From NCBI GenBank assembly GCA_033085395.1, contig JANQBS010000029.1, positions 186,001-250,000 of the forward strand: a stretch of DNA of 64,000 nt, given 5' to 3'. The position numbers were made by a program, and so were the translations under genes. Below, one piece after another: positions 30,470-41,985 of the stretch. This stretch comes from Xanthoparmelia taractica. Lineage: Eukaryota; Ascomycota; Lecanoromycetes; Lecanorales; Parmeliaceae. The notes under the pieces were generated by a model. That model made no database searches, was not told the origin of the DNA, and saw only the letters and a program-made list of their open reading frames with translations. Each line of letters starts with the position of its first letter. The first letter of the stretch is position 1.

Positions 30470-31418
30470 ATGTCCAGCAATAAAGACTCCAACACTACTG
30501 TCCAAAGACGGGCCAAGTACTCAGAAGATGACCCCCTTCCACGAGAGAAGCTACCTGAGAGTCTGCAAAAGATTGTAGACAATGAAGAATCGTTATGGGA
30601 ACAAGTTTATGATGGCACGTATGTCAAAGATCCTGCGTTGGTCTACGTGAGAGCCTTCCCTGATGGTCGTGAAGAGCAAACCAGTCTACAGATTCCAACA
30701 TCCGGTACGCGGCGTATGCTAGTAGACTCCGTACAGTGTTACTCAGTGCGCACCGCTATGTTGCCTACACTTCAGACATTGGAGAGTCTTTCCGCCCAAT
30801 CGCTCATCCATGGCTCGTCAAAGGGGCATATGGTATCTCCTGGGCATACCTCGTTGGAGACGTAGGGCACGAAGGCTACAAAGCCTACTTGAGAAACCAG
30901 CGCATAAAACATCCAGGCGTACCAGGGGTATTGTCTACGAGATCGGCGGATGCGAGGGAGCCGTTGACAACAGAGACCGGTAGACCAGAGGTCGGCCATG
31001 TTCCGGCCATCGAGGACTTCAGGAGCGTAATGGTGCAACGGGCGGTTTTCCAGAGCATAGCGTCAATGGGACTGCCGGCTTTCACGATCCACAGTATCGT
31101 GAGGTATTCAGGTAAGGCGCTGAAGGATGCGAAGAACACGCGTATAAGAACTTATGGGCCGATCGGAGTATGTGTCTTCCTTGCTATCCAAATTGGGACG
31201 GATCTGACAGAAGTCTCAAACAGCTCGGTTTGGCTGCTGTGCCTTTCCTGCCATTCATCTTCGATAAGCCAGTAGAGGAAGCAGTTGAATGGACTTTTCA
31301 CAAGGCTTTCGAGACCTTTGGCGGCCCGGATGCAGTATCCCACAGGCCCGAAACAGGTCGAGCGACTGAAATGTTGGAAGAGAGTAGAAGAGGGGCGAGC
31401 AAGGAGAAAGAGTTATAG
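30470..31418 (+). CDS. MTP18/MTFP1 mitochondrial fission process protein
   Basis: Three exons: 30470-30618, 30675-31167 and 31224-31418, giving 278 residues. MTP18 is an inner-membrane protein needed for normal mitochondrial fission. Seen: a charged N-terminus with no clear presequence, then STDSNIRYAAYASRLRTVLL, SAHRYVAYTSDIGESFRPI, HPWLVKGAYGISWAYLVGDV, MVQRAVFQSIASMGLPAFTI and, after the last intron, LGLAAVPFLPFIFDKPVEEA. These are the conserved segments of the family and correspond to its membrane helices. Two splice choices are possible for intron 1; a GTATGT donor with the acceptor ending at 30674 keeps the frame and the usual GTA..STDSN junction. Confidence 0.92.
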
Positions 31419-32155
31419 TCTTCCACTTTTCATTGAAATTTTTCCTCTGCTTGTACATAAATGATTTTGTATGAAACATGATACCACTCAACTATTTCTT
31501 GAGACGCCCATTCCTCCCAGCCTTACGCTGTTACGAGATTGCTGTGACGGATAGATCAGTAAAATCTCTCCGCGAGGCACACACACCTAAGTTGCTGTGT
31601 GTACCGTGACTGGTGAATCACAATGCTCTTTTTGAGCGTCTCAGAATTTGATACAAAACGCATTGTTCTCTTTCATAGACGACTGGGCTTCTGCGAACAC
31701 ATGGTGCACCGTCGTGAATAGCGCCTTAGTCAGCGACTGCTGAGGGCCCAAAACCTCCTCTGTATTTGACACTCTAAAGGATTCTCTGGCAAGATGCGCG
31801 ACGGGATTGAGGTCAGTTGTTAGAGGCGCTCCGGCGACACCGCAAGTCTGAAGATGCACGGGTTGCTTGGCACTGGAAGAGTGGTCAGAGCTGGGTGGGT
31901 GGAGCTCAGTGTGTTTGTGCATGCGTTAAAACAATAATTCCGGATCGCCCCAAGGATCAAGACCGTGTCCCTACAGGCAGAAGCGAGAGACGGAACCCCA
32001 GGTGGATCGATGGCGGAAAGCTTGAGTCCGCTTTGATACGGGCAGACTTTGGAACATCTCTTTTCTTCAGCTTGAGTGTTGACATGGTGTGGACAGAATT
32101 TCCGTACATGAACTCTCCTGAGAGTCAAATAGTCTTGAAGCCGTGCAGAAAATTG
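31419..32155. other. Convergent intergenic region
   Basis: About 740 bp between two convergent genes. Short frames on both strands (for example 31641-31922 minus and 31817-32170 plus) overlap each other and show no recognisable domain; I do not call a gene. Confidence 0.45.
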
Positions 32156-32729
32156 CTATACGTGCATTGATGCTAGTGATAATATTTTCGACTGCTGCTT
32201 GTTTCGTAGCTCAGCACCAACAATGCCTGGATGAAGTATTAGCATAATCACCTTGACCTGATGCCTTTCAATTCGACTTACCATTGATTCTCGTGCCAAT
32301 GGGCTCCCCATTCTTCCCGACCAGTGCACATGCATTATCATCGAATCTGACTACGGTTCCATCTTTTCGTTGTACCTTCTTCGCTGTCCGTACTATAATA
32401 GCGTGCCTGATGTCTCCTCTCTTAACTTTGTTTGCTGCCGCAAGGGTGTTGCCAGGGCCGCTGTCGCCCATGGAGCGGGACTTTTGTACGACGACTATTA
32501 TACGATCACCTTTTGGGCGCGTTAGTCGGCGAAGCGTACATGGATACTATAGATAGTCCTCACCAACTTTCCCGTGCCTCTTCATTCGCAGGTTTGCTAC
32601 ACATTCAACAATAGTAGCTCCGGAATTGTCGATGCAATTGAGCATTGTCTGAAATAGAATCAATCAGTAAAAGTGAATGGCGGCAAAAGCAGCCCAGGGC
32701 TCTGATGAATATACCTTGAGCTGGATCAT
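32156..32729 (-). CDS. mrpl38: Mitochondrial large-subunit ribosomal protein uL14m
   Basis: Four exons on the minus strand: 32729-32715 (five codons), 32648-32564, 32509-32282 and 32226-32156, giving 132 residues. It is a bacterial-type L14, a core protein of the mitochondrial large subunit. Seen: MIQLKTMLNCIDNSGA (the L14 start signature), ECVANLRMKRHGKVGDRIIV, KVKRGDIRHAIIVRTAKK, RKDGTVVRFDDNACALVGKN, PIGTRINGIVGAELRNKQQS, KILSLASMHV. It lacks eukaryotic cytosolic uL14 features and is the right length for the organellar form. It is divergent from Set9 across 534 bp. The first exon is short but fixed by the canonical N-terminus. Confidence 0.95.
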
Positions 32730-33263
32730 TCTGGGGGTGAAAAGAACTGGGAGGCTGGGGGATGTATTTATTATTGTTTGTGTTTGTGTTAAAGAAGAAC
32801 AATAGAATTGAAGAATAGAGAAGAAGGTAGTCTGCAGTTTGCTCTACCCAATTGTTATGCTCCGAACTGCAGAGAGAAGGCGGGTGTAGCCGCTTTGCCC
32901 GTCTATCAAATTCCCGCTCTTGGCCCTGAACACCTGATTGACAACAGGTTCCCCTTGCCTTGTCAGCTCTGTCACTCCTTCCTGCGGCGCGACATAAATT
33001 TCTTATTGAACAATGCTCGGGTGGCATCCTTCCTGCATATATTTCCTTTCACTTGACTCTATATATTCTCTCCTTAAGTCTTCCTCATCCTTCACACATC
33101 CTTGACTCGTCCCATCCCCGACGACCACAATGTCTAAAGTCTAAGCCACCCACCCACAAGCTCTATTCCGACCCAAAACCTCACTCTTTCCTCATATGCA
33201 CTGATTTCCTACTCGAAAAAGAACCAAATCTGAGAATTCGCGAAATCCTATTCCTTCAACCCC
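32730..33263. promoter_or_regulatory. Divergent promoter, uL14m / set9
   Basis: 534 bp between divergent starts. The half nearest set9 is strongly pyrimidine-rich (about 33050-33210), as is common before fungal start sites. No specific element assigned. Confidence 0.5.
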
Positions 33264-35597
33264 ATGATGGGGCGGGCGCGAAAAGATGCGACGCCACCAG
33301 ATACGCCGCCAAAGAAGGAGCGACTGACCCTCACTCAACTGGCGGGCTATGATGACATATTGACGGATGCACTTGTTGACCATGCACGTCTCAACCTCTC
33401 TACTCGTCCGTGTTAATGCCTATGCTAACAAACAGCTCAGGTGTATTTCTGGACCACAATACGAAAGAATCGGTCAAAATACAATCTGACCCGAGGCATT
33501 AGTGAAGAAGATGTCTGCTCTATCTTACTTCACGACGTCATTGTAGGGAAAGACCCACAAAAGGCAGAAAGCTCTCTGCTACAGCTTGCAGGATTCAAGA
33601 AGTACTTCGGCCTTTTGAAGACGGAGCGCGAGAAGGAGGACTTTAGAAGGCACATGCGGAAATACATAAATATGTGGCTTCCCGATTGTCCCTTTGAAGT
33701 TTCGACTACCAACCGTTATACTATCGTCACACAGGAGGCTTCAACCACCGCGAGACGTCCCATCAAGCAAGGAGACACTATCAAGTACCTGTGCGGGAAC
33801 TTGGTGGCCATGACCCCTGAGGAGGAAAAGGATCTGGACTTAACGAGGCGAGACTTCAGCATCGTCATGTCAAGTAGGAAGAAGACGCCATCGCTTTTCC
33901 TTGGCCCAGCTCGGTTCTCGAACCACGACTGCAACGCTAATGCTCGACTGGTGACCCGTGGATCTGACGGTATGCAAGTTTATGCTGTGCGGAACATCCG
34001 GGTTGGCGAGGAAATCACTGTAAACTACGGAGAAAATTACTTCGGCGAGGGTAATTGTGAATGTCTGTGTGGCACGTGCGAAGCCGAAGGGCGGAATGGC
34101 TGGCCAGGATCAAACTCGAGCACCATCTCAAGTGGATTATCCACTCCGATAACGATGTCCGAGCCAGAGTTCGAGATGACCAAACCTTATTACTCATCGA
34201 GAAAGAGGATGTCTGTTCCTGAGTCTGATCTAAGTGCCGGCTCCATGAGCTCCGATGATGAAGAAACCCCAACAAAGAAACGGAGATCTGGAACCGGTAG
34301 AGCCATTAATTCTTTTGGAATCGAGGCGAGAGGCAATCTGGTACACTCTCAAGCCGTTAAAGGGGCGAAGCCGGGATCACCCTTGCGCCAGGTACTGAAT
34401 GTCACCGACATTGTAATTCCTGCCGAAGGTGGAAACAATGACCCTGGACACGGCTTGTCACTGAAAAATGCCGGACAACATGGTAAGACAACTCAAGGCG
34501 AAGATGATATTCTGGCTGCTGTCAGAGCAGCGTTTGCCGGCGTCAGCGCCCCCACAAAACCAGAGCCACGGCGCTCGAAGAAAGGGAAGCGTGCAGCTAA
34601 GAAGACCCATCCTCGCGCACGGTCCTATAGCGACTCGAGTATACCATATAAGTTTAAAAGCCCTTTTTCGTTCCTCACTGGAATATCCTCGGCCAACTCT
34701 TCAGGGCGCAAGCAGAATTTCCTACGTGTCAAGCCGATACGCTCTCCTTTGTCTACAAGAAAGCAAAGCGTGCAAAGCCCCAGCTCGTCTAGCTTACAGG
34801 GCTCAAGTTCCATCAGCGAGAAGGACTCTACTTTCGATGATCGCTTCAGGCCAGATTCGAGTTCAGCTACAACGCCGAGTGCAGGCCTCGAAGGTGGCAT
34901 CGAATGGAACCTGCCACCGCAATTAGCACTCTCGCCTTCCAGCAGTGGTCTCACGTCTCTCTCATCTCCGTTGTCATCTCTGCCTTCAATTGCGGAAATT
35001 GATGACGACGAACCGAGTCTGCACACCATTGACTCTGACCTCCGCAAGAGTAGCCGCCCACGGAAGATTGGCAGCCTGGTTCCGCTGGAACCCAAGCGGA
35101 AGCCGGTAAATCGTAGGCTTAAGAAAATTCGAGGCTTGCAGCCCACGATCGAGCTCGATATTCCCAGTACGCGTACCCCCGGCGACTACATCCGTACACA
35201 CCTTCTGCTTGGTGAATCCTTCTCCCGTTGGGTTGACTGCCGTACCTGCTCGGCTTGTTGGGTGCAAGCCAATGGCTATCAGACACGCAAAGAGTGTCCA
35301 CGATGTGAACGCCATAGCAAGCTCTATGGGTATCAATGGCCAAAAACCGAGAAGCTTGGAAAAAGCGATGACGAGGAAAGGGTAATGGATCACAGGATTG
35401 TCCATCGCTTTCTACCGCCGGACGAGGAGAAAGAGGAGAGGAAGAGGGGGAGGGGTATATTGAGGGCCGCAGAGATGGGAAGTGAGAGGGATGAAAGCAC
35501 CGGTGATGATTACGAGACCGAGAGGACGGATTCAAGAGTTAGAAGTGGCGGCAGTGGGAGAACAAGGGGTGTGGGGCCACTGTTCTACAGTCGATGA
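33264..35597 (+). CDS. set9: Histone H4-K20 methyltransferase Set9 (KMT5/Suv4-20)
   Basis: Two exons, 33264-33383 and 33441-35597, giving 758 residues. Set9 methylates lysine 20 of histone H4. Exon 1 encodes LTLTQLAGYDDILTDALVDH and exon 2 continues directly VYFWTTIRKNRSKYN, the conserved junction of this family. The intron between them must use a GC donor (GCACGT) with a CTCAG acceptor and GCTAAC branch point. The SET domain (about residues 130-245) contains IKYLCGNLVAMT, FLGPARFSNHDCNANA, VRNIRVGEEITVNYGENYFG and the post-SET-like CECLCGTC. The remaining ~500 residues are Ser/Arg-rich and mostly disordered, with an ATPSAGLEGGIEWNLPP stretch and a cysteine cluster CRTCSACWVQANGY..CPRCERH near the end. 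Two in-frame ATGs start the frame; the first is used. Confidence 0.95.
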
Positions 35598-36978
35598 AAT
35601 GTTTTGGCAAGATCATGGGAGCCTGTCGGTACGATATTGGCATCTAGATTCAAGGTATTGCAAGCGGAAAGAGACGTAATGGATTCACACGTTTTGGCAT
35701 ATGTGATATTCAGCTGCCATGGCTGGAATTGGTATCTGTATCTCTTGTACCATACTAAATATAGTACATTAATCTACCTAAGCCCTGGTTCCATGTTTTG
35801 AATAGTCGACGACGGCTCCGCGTCCAGTCTACTACTCGCACAAGTTCCATCTTCCAAGCTACTCCTTCATTCCAACGACGTGCACAAACCATCAGCATCC
35901 CCTTCCCACACGGTCCTCCGCCTTCCTACTATCACCACCTCCTGCACGAATAATGTGTTTCGACTATGTTATCGGTCTGTCTACCGAGGCGGCTGAAGAA
36001 AGGAGAATGGGATAGGATAGGGGTTAGGACTTGGTAGCTTCTTGTGGGATGTAGGAGGTTGGGGGGTTATCTGTGGCTGTCGAGGTCTTGGATGTGGTTC
36101 AGGGAGAGTTTGTGGGTGAGGTTGGAGGGGGGGTTGGTGTTTGCTGTTACGGGGTGATGTTCGTGCAGATGGATGAGTGGAAATGATGGTTCGTTCGTTG
36201 CGTCTGTTAAAGGAATGGGGCCAGGTCTACGGTTCTGGAACGTTGGAACTATGGCGGGAAGGGGGACGAAGGGATGAGATTGAAGGAGAAGAGAATCTTG
36301 TTGAGGAGAATAGAGAGGAAAGCAGTGGGGAGGCGAGGAAGTTGGTGGGTTTGGACATAAGGACGGGTATGTCGAAAATGAAGTGGAAGAGGGTAGTAAG
36401 TAAGGACACCTTTGGCTTGAGGTTGAAACCTTTTGATGGTTGAGGGATCAATTTGAAAGGTATTAGAAGACCAAGCTTCTCTTGCGTGCGAGGATGACGG
36501 CTTCAGATATAGAAACGGGAAGCGAGTGTTACGAGCGCAAGCCAGCAAGCTCAGGGAGCGACGGTCCCGAGGGTAAAGCACGCAGGCTTTAATGCACCAG
36601 TTGCCTCAGTCACTCCCGATTCATCTGACACTCTAATGAGGCTTCCGTGTCCTGTTCTTGGCTCGACGGGTCTTCTGGTTCCTTCGCACCTTCCAATTAC
36701 TCAGCTTCCCGATCTCCTGGGCTGCAAATCTGCGTCGTCGAGATCAAAATCTTCTAATATCCATCATTAAAGAGTCGACAAATCTCAATCTATATCCTTT
36801 GGAATACAGAACTTCAAGAGCATGTCAGAAATGCCGAGACCATTTTGCTTTTCAGTATAACGGTACATTGACGCGATCCTCACAGTATCAATTAGAGCTG
36901 TCGTCTTGTATAAACCCTTACTGGTCAAGGGATCAAGTCACCAAATCTTGGCCGTTCTTTTCCTTGCAATCCAGTAAA
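35598..36978. other. Intergenic, no firm gene
   Basis: About 1.4 kb holding the set9 3' UTR and the promoter of the next gene. The region 36170-36450 is purine-rich, making long frames on both strands by composition. The frame of the next gene remains open up to 36658, so a longer N-terminus beginning there is possible. Confidence 0.45.
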
Positions 36979-37794
36979 ATGGCACGGAAAAACGAGCGCT
37001 ACTCAACCAATGCGTATTTCGAAATGGTCCTGACCAGCAGATTGTATGATGCTCTCCCGGGCAGAGTCGTGACGAACCCCAAGGCAAGGCACAGCACATG
37101 TATGCAATCTGTTCTAACCGCGTTACTGATAAGTACATCCCAGTTCTGGGAGTTCCTTGAATCAACACGAACGAAGTCCTACAACGAAAGATGGGCTGAC
37201 GATATGTTAAGAGACAACATGGACGTGGTCGCCGCCCAGCTCGATGACATACGTGCTAGTGCAAAGGCTCTTCAAGTAGCAAAGGCCATGCTCAGTCTGG
37301 AGCACATGCTTCTAGAGTCCGAAGAAACGCTTGAGGTTAAAATTGAGTCCATTCCGGAGGGGGCCAAGCTTCACTTCTTCAGGGATCTTTGCTGCGTGGC
37401 GGACGAAGCAGAAGAAGAAGCGGAGCAGGCAGAAAAGGGGTACCAGCCAGAGTCGACAGCAAGACAACGGCTGGTCAAACGGGATACGGTAACGGCTGAG
37501 GAGTCTGACGATCGAGATCAGGAGGATTCGGGGTCGAATGCCTTGAAGACGGAAGCTGAGAGAGGGAGTTTGGAACAGGATGCGGAGACAGTTAGTAAAG
37601 TTTGGGAGTGGACGGAGTCTGATTCAGAAGCAGAACAGTGGCTTTTCGAGCGGGACCCGGTGGCGGCTGGGGGTATGGCGATATCTCCAGTTGAGGCTGA
37701 AAGCGCTTGGGACTGGACTCAATCTGACTCGGACGCAGAACGAGAGGAAGTGGAACGCGACTCTCTTGAAAGGTTGCGGGGAAGCGTTCCTTGA
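36979..37794 (+). CDS. Hypothetical protein with acidic C-terminal repeats
   Basis: 271 residues from the ATG at 36979 (start MARKNERYSTN); function not recognised. The first ~170 residues are helical in character (HSTCMQSVLTALL, FWEFLESTRTKSYNERWADD, AKALQVAKAMLSLEHMLLES). The last ~100 are highly acidic and include two related units, WEWTESDSEAEQW and WDWTQSDSDAERE, about 40 residues apart, each followed by an ERD motif. The frame is open upstream to 36658 and could add 107 residues with a hydrophobic stretch (VFWFLRTFQLLSF), but the shorter form looks more compact. There is no intron evidence. It may be a lineage-specific gene. Confidence 0.55.
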   Translation: MARKNERYSTNAYFEMVLTSRLYDALPGRVVTNPKARHSTCMQSVLTALLISTSQFWEFLESTRTKSYNERWADDMLRDNMDVVAAQLDDIRASAKALQVAKAMLSLEHMLLESEETLEVKIESIPEGAKLHFFRDLCCVADEAEEEAEQAEKGYQPESTARQRLVKRDTVTAEESDDRDQEDSGSNALKTEAERGSLEQDAETVSKVWEWTESDSEAEQWLFERDPVAAGGMAISPVEAESAWDWTQSDSDAEREEVERDSLERLRGSVP

Positions 37795-39011
37795 ACAATA
37801 GTACAATGGCAGATGGCGAAGGCTATCACCTGTGCAGTAAGGAGCGAAGCCTTCATCAGTCCCTTATTGCTAAATCCTCCTTCCACGCTCGGTCTATTTG
37901 TTTCTTTAACTTTCTCAACTTCGGTGTAACCTGTCGGCTCCCTCTTTAGATGTTCTTGGCCTGAACGACTGATTATTTTAGTAGCGCTCTTTGATCCGTG
38001 GCCTGGGTTTGTGGTCCCTGCTTCTGGAGGTTTGTGAAGATCCCCTCATCTGTCCGTAGTAGCGGCGAGAACCACAACGACGCGGGCTATATTCTTCAAT
38101 CGAGAAGATCGGTCCGTGAAGCTACTTCTGGATTCTGGTACAGGTTTCACCCTTGGTCGGAAGGAGGGGCGGCTGGAACCATGCTGTCGGGGTCGGTATT
38201 GACTGAAGCGTGACTCATTCAACAGCATTCGCTGCTCGTACACCACGGTCTCTCTTTTCATTCGCGGGGGAGGTTGGAGGTGTTTTAGTTGGGTGATCAA
38301 GGGTAGCTTGGCGGAGATGTTTCTCTCTCCTGCTGGGATTGAGGCACCATATCGAACAAATCTCTTGGGATAGTACGGTCACGAGCATTGCCGGTGTAAT
38401 TGCAGAAGCTTTGGTGAGCGTCTGTACTTCACATCGTTAGTGCATTGGAATAGATGAGAGGAAATGAACCATGGACAAGGCTGTTACGATAGCTATTCAT
38501 TTTCTGTTCTCCTTGTGCCCAGGGGACTCTGCTGTCTTCGTGATGACCACTGTCTTCATAGCACCTATGTCCTCGTAGGTCTCGACGTCGTTGGCTATTG
38601 CGGCGCTGTCGATGTTCACTGAGAGCCCTTGACTCGTCTTCTCTCTTGCTCGGTCTTTGGGAAAATCGCTAACGCCTTTGATCAGTTCTTGAATGGTATG
38701 GCTCTCTAGGATCTGCAGCACGGGGCGACCACCTTCGTGGCGGTCGTAACGATCATTCTGGCGATTTCGCATATCTCTTGGGCAGATACAATTAGAACGA
38801 TGGTGCAATGATTGGTCAGTATTTCATGTTTAACCTAGCCGCCAATGTCCTGTTTACATGGCAGTGATCGCAGATGGAAAGATTTCCCATGATCGAAAGT
38901 ATCGCTGCAGGGCGTCTTAAGCAAGCCGGTTGTGCAATGGGACGTCCACAAGACCTCAAATACGCATGCAGTGTCAAGAATGAAAGTGCTCAAACGGAAA
39001 TCTGACTGTAA
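37795..39011. other. Convergent intergenic region
   Basis: About 1.2 kb. A 103-residue frame on the minus strand (38497-38808) is the longest; it has no recognised domain, signal peptide or clear splice sites, so it is left uncalled. Confidence 0.45.
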
Positions 39012-40321
39012 TTACGTGCGTTGGCTGGGAAGCATCTCGACCTCAAAGACAAGTCCAGCATGCTTCATTCGATCAATGAATGGTTGGCCTAGAGTTGCTG
39101 GGGTAAGGAGCCCACCATCCAGTCGCCGTACTAGCTTCTCATCACTAAGGAGCACCATTGCCGCTTCCGCAAGGCAGACTCCCGTGAAATGATACAAAGC
39201 ACCATCCCACCTCAGTTTGGCGAAAGCACGCCTTGGGTTGGGTCCCTCCAGGTCGGCAGTGGCGATTGCGTGATATTCTAGATATTCGTGCCTGGTTGTG
39301 TCCTTATCGGCGCCCTCACCAGGCGCGTAAAGAAACTTCTTCGCCAACCACCGGACAGGAGGGAAGATCAACGCCAAACCGGTGAAAGCAAGAGCAAAGT
39401 GAATGGCTACGCCGACGACAGAGTTGCGCACCTTCATGTACTCATGATATTGGAACTTGCTACCGTAGAGCTTGCCGTCATCCAAAAGGCCCCAGCTTCT
39501 TTGGACAACAGCGACGTCTGATGCAGCTGATATAGATGTGGTCAGTGTTCCCAACCCTGGCACAGATCGAACACCTAGAAGTTTGCTGACCCACGACCGT
39601 GAGACTTGACTCTTTGGCCGAGGAACAGGAGAGGTAGCCCAGGAACCACTGGACATTCCAATTTGTTTGAGACTGTAGTGGTCCATTATAGAAAGAACCG
39701 TGGCTAGCGTACCACCGGAGGGAGTGCCCTTGAAGTCGTGCACAGAGGTGATCACCTCTTCCGTCCCTACCGAAAGCTCTGTCCTAATCAAAGTAACCAA
39801 CGCGAAAGCCAAAAGGTCTGATGGCGCAGACTCTATACCGATTTCAGGAATCACGATGGCGTGGTTGGCTTTTGCTATATCATGGTACTTCTCGATCATT
39901 TCTAAGACCCATGGTGACTCTCCCGTAACATCGAGATAATGCGTGCCATTCTTAGCACAAGCCTCAACGACAGGTGAGCTATAGAGATGGTATGGTCCAA
40001 TGGTATTGATTAAGACCCGGGTCTTCTTCACGAGAGCTTTCAAGTCTTCTGGCTCAAGAGAAGCAACTTCAATGCCTACTCCAATGTTAACGAAATCAGG
40101 ATGAATGAGGATGCTGGGTATTGACCTGGCTGAAGACGATCAGTGCTTATTGACCTCAAGTGGTTCTTTAGAGCTGACAGCTTCTTCTCAGAGCGACCAG
40201 CAATGGCCCATTTCAGGTCTGTGGGCAGGCTTGTAGAGATATATTCCGCACAAAGCTTTCCAGTATACCCAGTAGCACCGAAGACGATAAGGTCATATGC
40301 TTTTGGTGTGAGATCAGTCAT
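39012..40321 (-). CDS. Saccharopine-dehydrogenase-like oxidoreductase
   Basis: Two exons on the minus strand, 40321-40126 and 40075-39012, with a 50-nt GT-AG intron, giving 419 residues. The N-terminus is a Rossmann fold: YDLIVFGATGYTGKLCAEYI (GxxGxxG at residues 15-21), then WAIAGRSEKKLSAL. After the intron: VLINTIGPYHLYSSPVVEAC, GTHYLDVTGESPW, IVIPEIGIESAPSDLLA. A hydrophobic segment near residues 280-305 (VGVAIHFALAFTGLALIFPP) is typical of the membrane-associated trans-acting enoyl-reductase-like/SCCPDH branch rather than true lysine-pathway saccharopine dehydrogenase. The substrate is unknown; human SCCPDH is a lipid-droplet protein. Length matches fungal relatives (about 410-420). Confidence 0.9.
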
Positions 40322-40683
40322 TGTTGGATTCAAGTAAAGGGATAAATTGATCGACGGAGTGATACAGCAAGAAGAGCTATCGATTGATTGGGAGCGATTG
40401 GTCAGATGAAAGAAACCATTTGAAAGCGAGAAATATACAGGTTTGACACAGAAAATGCAAGCGGAGTAACTCGGTCAATCGTAATTAGCCTATAAAAGCG
40501 CCAGATATACCAAGCAAGGCGTCAGAAGAGAGTGGCAGATGAGAAAAGGCACAAGAACCAAAGTTTTAAGGAGAGCAATATCAACGAGATATATCACTGC
40601 CTTCTCTTTCTGAAACAATTTCTCGTGCATGAAATTTGATATCACGTGATATCAAAGAGCGAACTATTCCGTGCCAAGACGCT
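40322..40683. other. Intergenic, promoter of the oxidoreductase
   Basis: About 360 bp between the oxidoreductase start and the first inverted arm of the repeat island. It contains repeated TATCACGTGATATCA-like palindromic sequence near 40640-40655. No gene seen. Confidence 0.5.
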
Positions 40684-40703
40684 AGAAGGGTTCACCCCCA
40701 ACT

Positions 40704-40845
40704 TGTCACGGTTTTGGCATCTGTTCTCCGCATGCCAAGCTCGGTGTGGATCAATGTTGCTCCGGAGAAGAGTTTTCAGAGCATTCGTAGCATATTTGAA
40801 CAATGGAAGCAGTCAATCCCACTACACGTCCATTCGTTCGTGACA
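40704..40845 (-). mobile_element. 142-bp TG...CA element, copy 1
   Basis: Starts TGTCACG and ends CGTGACA (7-bp perfect terminal inversion, TG...CA ends). It is flanked by the exact 5-bp duplication CAACT at 40699-40703 and 40846-40850. Size, termini and 5-bp duplication suit a solo LTR of a small LTR retrotransposon; a miniature inverted-repeat element is the alternative. Inserted in the left arm of the AT island; oriented minus relative to copies 2 and 3. Confidence 0.85.
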
Positions 40846-41220
40846 CAACTCCGGCCACCCGTGGGGCTGAAATATATCAATTTTCAATATATCTACTTAA
40901 TTACTTACGCACGCTATCGAATTAAAAATAATTTTAAATTATTTAAAACTAAGCTAGTTTAATTTATATAATATTAACTATTATATCTTACTTTTTTTAG
41001 AATTCTCGCTAAACAAATACTTTTAGCGAGTTTTAAATTTTTAAATTTTTAAATTTTATTTAAACTAAAAAGTATTATTAAATAAATAAGAAAAATAATA
41101 AATTAGATAATAAAGTCTATTATTATTATAAGATAATATAAGTAAATAAAGTTTAATATAAAAAAATATTATAATTAAAGATAAATATTAAGTTTAAAAT
41201 AAAAATAATTTATATAAATT

Positions 41221-41361
41221 TATCACGAACGAATGGACGTGTAGTGGGATTGATTGCTTCCATTGTTCAAATATGCTACGAATGCTCTGAAAACTCTTCT
41301 TCGAAGCAACATTGATTCACATCGACTTGGCATTCGAAGAGTAGATATTAAAACAGTGACA
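41221..41361 (+). mobile_element. 142-bp-family element, copy 2
   Basis: About 141 bp, closely similar to the reverse complement of copy 1 (shared core GCTACGAATGCTCTGAAAAC). It is flanked by AAATT on both sides (41216-41220, 41362-41366). The terminal TGTCACG has become TATCACG and several CpA/TpG positions have become TpA, as expected of RIP. Confidence 0.82.
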
Positions 41362-41879
41362 AAATTATTAATTAAAGATTAAATTTGAAATCTAATTATA
41401 TATTATAAAAATATTAAATAACTAAGATTTATAAAGTTAGAAGAATAATAAAATTCTATAGAATTAAATTAAATATAAAAATTTCTAATTAATAATATAT
41501 AAGAATAAAATAAGAATAAATATTATAATATAATATATATATAGAATAGAAGTTTTTATAATTATATTATATATTTATAAAAGTAAGATTAAAGATTAAA
41601 TATAATAATAATAAAATAAATTTATAATAAGATTTTAACTATTTACTTACTAGCTATTACGAGTGTGACGATCACATAGGCCTGCAACACCAAGTCGACT
41701 TACCTTCCCAATCGGGACTAGCCTCTACAGGCCTTGGCGTCCATCATAGATATTCCTTTCTAGATGAATAGTTCCTCCTTAGACTTAATTTATTCGTTAC
41801 ACATTATCATTAACTTGATCTAATTACAGTCCTAACACTAGCTTTAATAATTCTTTTATTTAGATATAATTATAATTTA

Positions 41880-41985
41880 ATGAAAATAATTAATAAAAAT
41901 AATTAATGAAAATAATTAATAAAAATAATTAATGAAAATAATTAATAAAAATAATTAATGAAAATAATTAATGAAAATAATTCTA
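41880..41985. repeat. Short AT tandem repeat
   Basis: About four copies of a ~26-bp AT-only unit (GAAAATAATTAATAAAAATAA type) within the AT island. Confidence 0.85.

Noticed and set aside
31641..32170. Overlapping frames between the MTP18-like gene and uL14m
   Set aside because: They lie in a convergent 3' region, overlap each other on opposite strands, and show no recognisable family.
34468..35146. Frames of 152 (plus) and 173 (minus) codons within set9
   Set aside because: Shadows of the disordered Ser/Arg-rich part of Set9; no start context or signature.
38497..38808. 103-codon minus-strand frame
   Set aside because: It could be a small lineage-specific gene but has no signal, domain, or neighbour logic; left uncalled.
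40704..41361. Copies 1 and 2 of the 142-bp element as the two LTRs of one retrotransposon
   Set aside because: They are in opposite orientation and each has its own, different target-site duplication, so they are independent insertions.
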